Source of the DNA: a virus
Length of the DNA: 64,000 nt
Reading direction: 5' to 3' (one strand)
IMG/VR virus record: IMGVR_UViG_3300034684_000292
Location: 1-64,000 of that record
Shown here in pieces: positions 8,311 through 14,368 of the stretch. The notes beneath the pieces are model-generated. The model was not told the DNA's origin. It ran no database searches and saw only the letters and a program-made list of their open reading frames with translations. The translations under genes and the position numbers were made by a program. Every line of letters starts with the position of its first letter. Position 1 is the first letter of the stretch.

Positions 8311-9058
8311 TTCGTTTGCTCTTTCGTGAAACTTTTACCTTTTCGGGTATTTCTTCAAAGTCGGTAACCTCACCAATATCCTTACGTGAATCTGCTACTT
8401 CCTCAATTTCTATTGGTTTAGATTCCTCAATTGCAGGTTTGGAACTTCCACCGAATATCTTGGCAAGTATTCCACCGCCTGTATCGGATGCTCTACCTGT
8501 TGCAGTTACGTTAAGTGAGAATTTTTCTCTTTCGGAATCGATTTTCATTCCCACCAATCCCAACAATCGGTCAATTTCTGAGGATAACCCCACATCTGGA
8601 ACTCCTCCGTCAAGTTTTTCATACAAAGATGCTCTCTGAACTCTTTCATATTGCAATTTAGTCATAAAATCAATCATTCCCGTAGCATCCTTTGGTCTGT
8701 TTTCGCCCCAATCTATTACACATTCATGGTCTTTTCTGTACATCGGGCATTTATCGAATATGTAACAAGTATTACAATTTATTCCCATGCCCAAATCATT
8801 CATGGAAATTTTAGTATCTCTCTTTATTATAGCAACAATATCAAACTCCTCACTCCATATATCCATAGGGTGAGTTTTGATATTTTCCAGATAAACATCC
8901 TTGCATTCCTCAAGGTCTTCCATTGTTTGTTTGCAGGTAATGCAATCCGGAAAATTTCCTTTCTGAAAGAACGGACACAGATGTTTCTTTAAATCCTCTT
9001 CTGTATCCGCACTTTTTATCAATGCTATTCTGCTTGCTATACTATCACTTATTTTCAT
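8297..9058 (-). CDS. Cys-rich putative zinc-binding protein with acidic C-terminal tail
   Basis: This 253-residue protein has two cysteine clusters in its first 115 residues: a CPFF...DCITC group near residues 28-42, and a CNTC-x5-CP-x7-C group near 95-113. These look like two structural metal sites. The middle holds a helical segment with QYERVQRASLYEKLDGG (about residues 135-151), which looks like a conserved functional core. The last 60 residues are low-complexity Glu/Lys/Ser. It overlaps dpdA by 14 bases. I cannot assign a family. A DNA-binding adaptor or a small-terminase-like protein are guesses from the metal sites and charged tail. Confidence 0.65.
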   Translation of the reverse strand: MKISDSIASRIALIKSADTEEDLKKHLCPFFQKGNFPDCITCKQTMEDLEECKDVYLENIKTHPMDIWSEEFDIVAIIKRDTKISMNDLGMGINCNTCYIFDKCPMYRKDHECVIDWGENRPKDATGMIDFMTKLQYERVQRASLYEKLDGGVPDVGLSSEIDRLLGLVGMKIDSEREKFSLNVTATGRASDTGGGILAKIFGGSSKPAIEESKPIEIEEVADSRKDIGEVTDFEEIPEKVKVSRKSKRNETN

Positions 9059-10010
9059 AGTAAGAAACTACCTTATTGGTAAGTTTTAAGTTTGCATATT
9101 TAAGTACCTCTTTACGGAATCCCATCCAACCGAGTAAATTCATTTTGTTTATGGAAGTTCTGTCCTCAGTTTTAGTTACTTTATCGATATCAACTCCGAT
9201 TTGTTCATACGCATACCTGTTTGCTTTTCGCAAATATTTTCTTTTGTAATCTATGGTTCTAAAATTTTTTCCGTCATAATCATACGTTGTACCGAAACGT
9301 ACCCCACCTAACCACGTTACAGAATCCGCAGAAAAGAATGGGTATCTTTTAAGTAAATCAAATTCAGTCCATGCAAATCCATGTATTCTCCTGTTATAAT
9401 ACTTGGCTAATTGGTATATTTTTGCTGCTTGTTCCTTATGAACCTGATTAACTCCCACATACTCATATCTCTTCATGTAATATTTCAGTGAATCCAATAT
9501 AGTAGAATAAACATTTCCTTCATGCGCAACATATACAATTTGTATCCCATCTTTCTCCAACGGTTCAAAGTATTTTTGGTTCCACTTATGTACAACTTCC
9601 TGACCTACAATAGAATCAATATCCAAATTAGCTGCACAAAAAATATACTTTTTATGCTCCCTAATCCAAGCAATATACTCCTCCAAATAAGGAATCCAGA
9701 ACTTTTCATGCCTTGCTTCTTCATATTCGGGAGTACCTTCTCCAAATTTGGAAGCAAAAGAAAATGCTCCTGAATCCGTCATAAATAAACCCCCTTGTTC
9801 TTTTATCAAAGGTAACATTTTATCGTAATATTCGAGACTTTTCTTCAAATAAAAATACGAAACAAGCATCTCCCGTATTCCAAAATCGTAAAGCTGTTGA
9901 AAATCTCCTGTTGATGAAGCCGAGAAAAACAATACAGATTTATTTTTGTGTTTTGAATAAGCGGTGAGCTCTTTTGATTTCCTCGTAGTATAACCTCGAA
10001 TACTGCTCAT
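9045..10010 (-). CDS. dpdA: DpdA-like DNA 7-deazaguanine transglycosylase
   Basis: Phage DpdA proteins are relatives of tRNA-guanine transglycosylase that swap guanine in DNA for a 7-deazaguanine base. This protein of about 321 residues has the TGT-like MTDSGAFSF motif (Asp near residue 79), corresponding to the DSGGFQ active-site loop. It also has HGFAWTEFDLLKRYPFFSAD followed by SVTW, whose Asp (near 229) sits where the nucleophile is expected. The barrel segments KYIFCAANLDID and VYVAHEGNV are present. The usual C-terminal zinc-binding and PUA RNA-binding parts of tRNA TGT appear absent, which fits a DNA substrate. The frame opens at a TTG two codons earlier (10016); I use the ATG at 10010, which leaves a 71-base overlap with queC. 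Confidence 0.88.
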   Translation of the reverse strand: MSSIRGYTTRKSKELTAYSKHKNKSVLFFSASSTGDFQQLYDFGIREMLVSYFYLKKSLEYYDKMLPLIKEQGGLFMTDSGAFSFASKFGEGTPEYEEARHEKFWIPYLEEYIAWIREHKKYIFCAANLDIDSIVGQEVVHKWNQKYFEPLEKDGIQIVYVAHEGNVYSTILDSLKYYMKRYEYVGVNQVHKEQAAKIYQLAKYYNRRIHGFAWTEFDLLKRYPFFSADSVTWLGGVRFGTTYDYDGKNFRTIDYKRKYLRKANRYAYEQIGVDIDKVTKTEDRTSINKMNLLGWMGFRKEVLKYANLKLTNKVVSYYENK

Positions 10011-10659
10011 CTTCAATTAATTTATAAGTGTATATAAAATCGTCTTCGGTTATGGGACTATCAAATAGTCGATGTTCATAGATTCCGTTATTGATTAAAG
10101 CTACTGCCCGATTAAAACAAACTCTGCATCTTCCACAACCTTTATCGGATACTCCGGAATAACAAGAACGAGCTTCCTGTATAAGTTTTACAGGCATTCC
10201 TTTTTCAATGGCAAGTGCAACCATCTCGGTTTTTGTCTTATCCTGAAATGGTGCATAAAATCCATAATTCTCATTTTTCCATCCCATATCCATGATACAG
10301 TTCTTATTTAGATGTTCAAACATCTTGTTTATATCTCTGATAAACTTTTTATCCTTATCGGGAGCATCATCATGTTTATTAAATCCAAAATAAACATGTT
10401 GTCCATACTGCATACCAATAGTTCCGAGCAATAAATTCCTGTAAGGAAGATAACTGTTTGCTCTTTCATATTCCCCTATCGGAAGTTCCTTTATAATAAG
10501 TCTGTTTTGATACCTTTTAGGTAGTGTATGTAAATGTTCAATCTCTTTTTGTGAATATACAGTTTTCATATCCACATACAACAATACATTAGGTCTTATA
10601 AGCCATTCCTGTAATAAGGAATCGAAGCCTCCCGAAAATAATAAAACTTTCTTTTCCAT
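9940..10659 (-). CDS. queC: 7-cyano-7-deazaguanine synthase (QueC), preQ0 synthesis
   Basis: QueC uses ATP and ammonia to turn 7-carboxy-7-deazaguanine into preQ0. The 239-residue protein has the PP-loop SGGFDS at residues 9-14, the YLPYRNLLL segment at 70-78 typical of QueC, and a four-cysteine zinc site (C166, C175, C178, C181) in the SCYSGVSDKGCGRCRVC stretch. It is the first gene of the queC-dpdA-(three unknown genes)-queE operon and overlaps dpdA by about 70 bases. A terminator hairpin (10699..10725) separates it from the histone-like peptide gene upstream. No clear promoter lies between that hairpin and the start, so readthrough may matter. Confidence 0.92.
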   Translation of the reverse strand: MEKKVLLFSGGFDSLLQEWLIRPNVLLYVDMKTVYSQKEIEHLHTLPKRYQNRLIIKELPIGEYERANSYLPYRNLLLGTIGMQYGQHVYFGFNKHDDAPDKDKKFIRDINKMFEHLNKNCIMDMGWKNENYGFYAPFQDKTKTEMVALAIEKGMPVKLIQEARSCYSGVSDKGCGRCRVCFNRAVALINNGIYEHRLFDSPITEDDFIYTYKLIEDEQYSRLYYEEIKRAHRLFKTQK

Positions 10660-10698
10660 AAAATAATAACTTTATCTTAGTAAAATCATAGATAACAA

Positions 10699-10725
10699 AA
10701 AGGAACTCTATAAAAGAGTTCCTTT
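10699..10725 (-). terminator. Rho-independent-type terminator after the H1-like peptide gene
   Basis: A perfect 10-bp stem (10699-10708 pairing with 10716-10725) with a 7-base loop. On the minus strand it is followed by a T-rich run. It lies 9 bases after the stop of the 42-residue peptide gene and before queC. Confidence 0.8.
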
Positions 10726-10734
10726 AAATTCACC

Positions 10735-10863
10735 TTACTTCGGTGATTTTGAAGCCGTTTTAGCTCCACCTCTACCGGTAGCTCTTCCGCCAGCTTTACG
10801 ACGAGTAGCTCGTTTTGCAGCAGGTTTAGCAGCAGGTTTGGTTGCCGTTCTTGTTCGTGCCAT
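10735..10863 (-). CDS. 42-residue histone-H1-like basic peptide
   Basis: A short gene read directly from the sequence: ATG at 10863, stop at 10735-10737, 42 codons. The product is made almost only of Ala, Lys, Arg, Thr, Gly and Pro, with TKPAAKPAAKRATRRK near residues 8-23 and a GGRATGRGGAK tail. It has no acidic residue, no Cys and no aromatic. This is the composition of histone-H1/AlgP-type C-terminal tails that bind and condense DNA. It has its own canonical promoter (10934..10964) and its own terminator, so it is a single-gene unit that could be strongly expressed. Its neighbour is a SpoVS/Alba-type protein. A nucleoid or packaged DNA-condensing role is inferred. Confidence 0.8.
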   Translation of the reverse strand: MARTRTATKPAAKPAAKRATRRKAGGRATGRGGAKTASKSPK

Positions 10864-10933
10864 AATTGTAATTATTAAAGCGCACAGCAGTATTATTTTA
10901 TATAAAGCGATTAGCCGTTATAACCGCTCGGTG

Positions 10934-10964
10934 CAAATATACGAAGTATATTCCAATTGTCAAA
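10934..10964 (-). promoter_or_regulatory. Canonical Bacteroidetes promoter for the H1-like peptide
   Basis: On the minus strand, TTTG (10964-10961), 19 bp, then TATATTTG (10941-10934). Both boxes match the -33/-7 consensus exactly. The predicted start near 10928 gives a leader of about 65 bases before the ATG at 10863. Confidence 0.82.
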
Positions 10965-10981
10965 TTATTTCCATAGAATTT

Positions 10982-11254
10982 TTATACTCTGTGATAAATA
11001 ATTCTCAGGTCTATTGCAGTAACACCGTCTTCGGAAGTTTGAAATGATGGTTGTATTCCCAACACAATTCCTGTTTTAATAAAAAATTTATTTGCAAGAA
11101 TAACTCCTTTTACCGCCTGATTTAGTGCTCCAGCTCCTATAACCCTTATGACAATAGGGGTTGTGGGGTCTTTTTTCCACAGCCCATGAATACTCCCCGA
11201 TAGTCTTTTTGCATCCGTTGATGTTTTACATCTAAGTTCGTACCTTTCATCCAT
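10982..11254 (-). CDS. spoVS: SpoVS-family protein (Alba superfamily)
   Basis: This 90-residue protein matches the whole length of stage V sporulation protein S. A basic N-terminal strand is followed by VIRVIGAGALNQAVKGVILA at residues 35-54, which carries the family signature GAGALNQAVKA, and a C-terminal VTAIDLRI strand. SpoVS proteins have an Alba-like fold and are thought to bind nucleic acid. In Firmicutes they influence sporulation, and other bacteria use them as regulators. Here the gene precedes the histone-like peptide, so a nucleoid or regulatory role on phage or host DNA is plausible. A weaker promoter (11284..11315) lies upstream. Confidence 0.85.
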   Translation of the reverse strand: MDERYELRCKTSTDAKRLSGSIHGLWKKDPTTPIVIRVIGAGALNQAVKGVILANKFFIKTGIVLGIQPSFQTSEDGVTAIDLRIIYHRV

Positions 11255-11283
11255 AATAAATTCCTAATTATCGGTTTGTGCCG

Positions 11284-11315
11284 CAAATCTAATAATTATT
11301 CATCAACTTTGGAAA
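11284..11315 (-). promoter_or_regulatory. Probable promoter upstream of the SpoVS-like gene
   Basis: TAGATTTG (11291-11284) matches the -7 box exactly. Twenty bp upstream is TTTC (11315-11312), one mismatch from TTTG. The predicted start is about 25 bases before the ATG at 11254. It lies just past the end of the nuclease gene upstream. Confidence 0.45.
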
Positions 11316-11700
11316 TATACTTGGCTATTTTTTCAATATCCTCAGGTCGAACCAATAATAAATACCCTTTTTCGCCTTTTTGTTTTATGGCCACAATGGG
11401 AACTTTCTTCTCAACTTTAGCTTTTGACTCAGTATCTTTAAATAAACTCCACAGCGAAAACTTATTTCTGAGTTTGCATTCTATGTACAACTCTTCATGT
11501 AATGAATCGCTATTTGTATTATGCCTGCTATTACTACCCGATAACGGAACTCTTTCCGTACCGAAAAATTTAGCAACAGTTCTTTCAAATCCTTTCCAGC
11601 TTGTTTTGGAAGTAGGATGTTTTACAACTACTCCGTTTTTTCTGACTTGGTCTTTTTTGACTTTGCCTCTTTTTAATATGTTTCCTTTTCTAACAGGCAT
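11296..11700 (-). CDS. PD-(D/E)XK nuclease, Holliday-junction-resolvase-like
   Basis: A 134-residue protein with the layout of small archaeal/phage Hjc-like endonucleases. Glu39 is in the WKGFERTVAKFF helix. A GSNSRHNTNSD loop provides an Asp near residue 65, and ELYIECKLR contains the E-x-K catalytic pair (E74, K76). The first 35 residues form a Lys/Arg-rich tail. The likely role is resolving recombination or replication intermediates, or trimming DNA before packaging. It is one of three PD-(D/E)XK nucleases in the window. It overlaps the upstream 75-residue gene by 11 bases. Confidence 0.7.
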   Translation of the reverse strand: MPVRKGNILKRGKVKKDQVRKNGVVVKHPTSKTSWKGFERTVAKFFGTERVPLSGSNSRHNTNSDSLHEELYIECKLRNKFSLWSLFKDTESKAKVEKKVPIVAIKQKGEKGYLLLVRPEDIEKIAKYISKVDE

Positions 11701-11917
11701 TTGACAAAGATAGTAAAATTCCTATACTTATTGTTCCCTCCAAAATAAAAAATTTATTGTTGGAAGGATTCCATTCGGAATAAATACCAAATAATGTATC
11801 TTTCAATATACACGTACTACCTCCGTTTTTAAATTTTTCGATTCTGTAAAGAATTCCGTTATGATAATTCCTAACATAATCTCCAACTTTATATGCGTCC
11901 AAATTATTAATTTCCAT
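11690..11917 (-). CDS. Small hypothetical protein
   Basis: A 75-residue protein with a KVGDYVRNYHNGILYRIEKF segment (residues 10-29) resembling a small SH3-like or tudor-like barrel strand set, and a hydrophobic C-terminal end. It is separated by 2 bases from the upstream gene and overlaps the nuclease gene by 11 bases. No family assigned. Confidence 0.55.
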   Translation of the reverse strand: MEINNLDAYKVGDYVRNYHNGILYRIEKFKNGGSTCILKDTLFGIYSEWNPSNNKFFILEGTISIGILLSLSNAC

Positions 11918-11919
11918 AA

Positions 11920-12354
11920 CTACACTCTGCTATCAACTCCCCTTCTCGTAAGTTCTCTACTTAACATTGTGAGTACATTGGTAAACGATTCCAATTTACC
12001 CGCAAGTAAATCCTTATACATTTCAGCCTCTTCAAGGTCTTTAAGTAATTCCTCAGAAGAAACTTTTGCATCGTACCTCTTGTCGGTTATTTTATTAAAC
12101 TTGGAAGCCACAATCTGTTTTGTATATTCCATATCGTATTTTGATTTGCATTCCGCAAATACTGCACATGCTTCAATGTGTCTGTCCTCAGTATATTCCC
12201 TCCAAGCGGTGTATCTCGAAATCAAGTTGCCCAATTCATCCGAAGTTAAATCGGATACTCTTGTTGGCATTGTTGGAAGTCCTCCTTTTGGAGGAGGTAC
12301 TTCATCAAAAATTTCCCTAAATTTCTTTAGCGGGTTCTTTCTTATTGTTGGCAT
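11920..12354 (-). CDS. Hypothetical helical protein
   Basis: A 144-residue charged helical protein. A basic, Pro-rich N-terminus (MPTIRKNPLKKF and a PPPKGG turn) precedes long helices with coiled-coil character from about residue 35 to the end. It overlaps the next gene upstream by 38 bases. The location between nuclease genes suggests a DNA-metabolism accessory factor; no domain is recognised. Confidence 0.6.
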   Translation of the reverse strand: MPTIRKNPLKKFREIFDEVPPPKGGLPTMPTRVSDLTSDELGNLISRYTAWREYTEDRHIEACAVFAECKSKYDMEYTKQIVASKFNKITDKRYDAKVSSEELLKDLEEAEMYKDLLAGKLESFTNVLTMLSRELTRRGVDSRV

Positions 12355-12643
12355 GGTAAATTTCGTTTATGTTTAAATACACAACTCCTATAAAAGATTT
12401 ACTCCAATGTGCCTGATAGCGAATATAAAATTCTTCATTCTTACCATGAATCGGTTTGAAGTTATCGAACCTCACAAAATTTTCATCAAATTCTTTTAGA
12501 AGTTCCGAAATCTCATTTATCTGAGTTTTGTATTTCTCTTTAATATCCGGACTAAGATATTCAAATCCGTTATTGTCAAAAGTAAGTTCCGGGTACTTCT
12601 TCTGAAATTTAATAAGTCTGCGCTTTATTTCTTTTGCGTCCAT
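12317..12643 (-). CDS. Hypothetical protein
   Basis: A 108-residue protein with a Lys-rich helical N-terminal half and an aromatic-rich C-terminal half (YIRYQAHWSKSFIGVVYLN near residues 73-91). It starts 3 bases after the stop of the Cas4-like nuclease gene, so it is cotranscribed with it. No family recognised. Confidence 0.6.
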   Translation of the reverse strand: MDAKEIKRRLIKFQKKYPELTFDNNGFEYLSPDIKEKYKTQINEISELLKEFDENFVRFDNFKPIHGKNEEFYIRYQAHWSKSFIGVVYLNINEIYHANNKKEPAKEI

Positions 12644-12645
12644 AG

Positions 12646-13497
12646 TTATTCTTTAAAACAATGTGAAACAAACGGACAATTCATAGCTCTTTCACAAAAT
12701 CTGTCAGGACATACTCTATCAGGTACTTCCTTAGTCTGTACACTTTTAATAATCTTGTCCATTTTCTTGTCGGCTATTTCGAGTTGTTCCTCGTTAATTG
12801 GAAGCCAATGTTCAAGCATTTCCGATGTATCCTTATTTATATACAGATACAGTATGTATTTTGCCGATAACTCCCTTCCATATAAGGAAGCCTGAAACTC
12901 ATGTTTCTTAAACGGTTTGAAAGATACTTTTTTGAAGTTCCACGAATTTGTAGTTTTTATTTCCAAAACCGTTCTCTCAGGAAACACTCCGTCTTTAAAT
13001 ATACCGTCGGCTTTACCGTTTATGTAGCGGGCTTCATTTATAACGGGAACTTCTGCCTGTTCAAGAAGTCCCAATTGATAGAGTATGTTCTGAACATAAA
13101 CATGGTTCCATGTACCTGAATCAAAAATCCTTTGCAATTGCCCCGATATAGTGGAAACTTTCGGGTCTGTAATCGGAGTTTTGCTCAAATCGTAATACAG
13201 CATTCTTGGACAATCATCCAATAAAGAACTCGGATGAAATACATTCTTAGCTCTTAAATCGGGAGCCATTACAAGGGAGTACAATTTCTGAAACTCAGTA
13301 AAAAACACTTCCCTATTGAAGTCTTCCATTGCATCGAGCAATACTTTAAGTTGTCTTTTTATTCCCGTAACAGAGAATGCTCCGGCAGAAGTAATTCCTG
13401 CGGAGCACGCTTTGTCAATCTCCAATACTATTGAAGGTTTTTCACTTTCAACGGCTTTGGAAATCCTACCAATCATTTCTCCTATACCTCTTTTCAT
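12646..13497 (-). CDS. RecB/Cas4-like PD-(D/E)XK exonuclease with iron-sulfur cysteines
   Basis: A 283-residue protein with the Cas4/AddB-type nuclease layout: Cys96 in SLLDDCPRMLYYD, His132, the GKADGIF motif with Asp164, LEIKT with Glu179 and Lys181, and the Q-motif FQASLYG (Gln202). A C-terminal cysteine set (C263, C268, C274, C280) would, together with Cys96, hold a [4Fe-4S] cluster. Such enzymes are 5'-3' exonucleases that feed recombination by exposing single strands. Near the UvsX, resolvase and helicase genes it most likely serves phage recombination or replication. Its ATG overlaps the stop of the 57-residue gene upstream (ATGA). Confidence 0.82.
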   Translation of the reverse strand: MKRGIGEMIGRISKAVESEKPSIVLEIDKACSAGITSAGAFSVTGIKRQLKVLLDAMEDFNREVFFTEFQKLYSLVMAPDLRAKNVFHPSSLLDDCPRMLYYDLSKTPITDPKVSTISGQLQRIFDSGTWNHVYVQNILYQLGLLEQAEVPVINEARYINGKADGIFKDGVFPERTVLEIKTTNSWNFKKVSFKPFKKHEFQASLYGRELSAKYILYLYINKDTSEMLEHWLPINEEQLEIADKKMDKIIKSVQTKEVPDRVCPDRFCERAMNCPFVSHCFKE

Positions 13498-13667
13498 AAC
13501 TTTATGATTTTAGCTTGTATGACTTTTACCTCAGACTCTATCTCTTCCTCAGTAGGTTGGTAAGATTTGTGTTTCCTCGCCTTTATATGCTCTACGGCAT
13601 TATTCCTGATAGCCCTTTTGAAATTTTCTGCCCTGTAATCAGTATTATAATCCATGCTGCAATCCAT
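13494..13667 (-). CDS. 57-residue hypothetical protein
   Basis: A short gene found by reading the gap: ATG at 13667, TGA at 13494-13496 overlapping the start of the Cas4-like gene. The product is charged and helical, with an Asp/Tyr-rich N-terminus, a basic middle (HIKARKHKSY) and an acidic PTEEEIESEV stretch. A promoter lies immediately upstream and the stop/start coupling to the nuclease is tight, which supports it being real. A second in-frame ATG at 13655 is possible. Confidence 0.6.
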   Translation of the reverse strand: MDCSMDYNTDYRAENFKRAIRNNAVEHIKARKHKSYQPTEEEIESEVKVIQAKIIKL

Positions 13668-13683
13668 GTTGTAATTAATTGAA

Positions 13684-13715
13684 TGAATATACAGATAACT
13701 AAAATAAGTTCCAAA
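13684..13715 (-). promoter_or_regulatory. Promoter upstream of the 57-residue gene and Cas4-like nuclease
   Basis: TTTGGAA begins at 13715 (minus strand), with 20 bp from TTTG to TATATTCA (13691-13684), one mismatch from the -7 consensus. The sequence around it closely resembles the promoters at 17832, 22043, 29432 and 33183. Confidence 0.6.
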
Positions 13716-13726
13716 TTTTCCGGCAA

Positions 13727-14224
13727 TTATTTTACTGTATGATAATTTATAATTGCCGTTGAAAAATATGGAGTCTCATGTATATCCAATATTTGCATTC
13801 CAAATTTACCCAACTTAAAATTTATTCTGCGCAAATTTCCGTACTCATCTTTATATAACTTGGAATTTACTTTTGCATTATACCCTTTAAGGTTACTGAA
13901 ATTAATCCAATACGCCAAATAGTGAGGAGTTCCAAATTGTACAGAAATAAGTTTTCCGTCAGATTCCCTGTAACCGCATCTTATAGCGGTTACCTCCTTA
14001 TCGTAAACATTGTTCACAACATACACAAGAAATCCTGTTTCTTCTCCAACGGGAGTACCTACAACTTTTTCAAATTCTTCCCGATTTACTTTTCCCACAT
14101 ACTTTTGCATATTATCCGCTCGCAAATCGAATTGAACTTCCTGTGTTTTTACTTCTTCCGTAAAATTCTGTGCGCCGAGTAACTGTGTTAGCAACAACGC
14201 TAAAATAATCATTACATTTTTCAT
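13727..14224 (-). CDS. Secreted hypothetical protein with signal peptide
   Basis: A 165-residue protein beginning with a clear Sec signal peptide: MKN, then a Leu/Ile/Val-rich core (residues 4-16) and a small-residue cleavage site near LGAQ (about 18-19). The mature part is beta-rich and basic, with one Cys. It is therefore predicted to be exported to the host periplasm or envelope. Exported phage proteins can act in lysis, superinfection exclusion or host modulation; nothing here tells which. It stands apart from the structural and lysis genes, downstream of the HExxH-VWA gene and a 144-base gap. Confidence 0.72.
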   Translation of the reverse strand: MKNVMIILALLLTQLLGAQNFTEEVKTQEVQFDLRADNMQKYVGKVNREEFEKVVGTPVGEETGFLVYVVNNVYDKEVTAIRCGYRESDGKLISVQFGTPHYLAYWINFSNLKGYNAKVNSKLYKDEYGNLRRINFKLGKFGMQILDIHETPYFSTAIINYHTVK

Positions 14225-14368
14225 ACTGTTTCCATTTTAATTGTTTAAAAATTTAGTTTTAAAATAACCGCCTCAAGTACGACTGCTCCTACGATTTTAC
14301 GTCCGTGTCGTTTCTAACCTATCCCATGACTTTTACTTGGGCTGCAAGACGGAAAAGCCCCACAGCTT
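14225..14368 (-). other. Non-coding gap, locally G+C-rich, possible structured RNA
   Basis: There is no reading frame of useful length in either direction. About half the bases from 14270 to 14365 are G or C, clearly above the flanking genes. On the minus strand, a 6-bp stem (14353-14358 with 14365-14370) at the end of the VWA gene is followed by TTTTCC and could be a terminator. A second possible 5-bp pairing (GGGCT/AGCCC) overlaps it. The rest may be a leader or small RNA for the secreted-protein gene. No canonical promoter seen. Confidence 0.35.

Noticed and set aside
8297-9058. Small terminase subunit identity for the Cys-rich protein
   Set aside because: It is far from terL and its resemblance is only general; no HTH was visible, so the name is not used.
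11705-11712. TATCTTTG box directly upstream of the ATG at 11700
   Set aside because: No TTTG at a proper distance upstream (the nearest is about 28 bp away) and the start would fall at the ATG.
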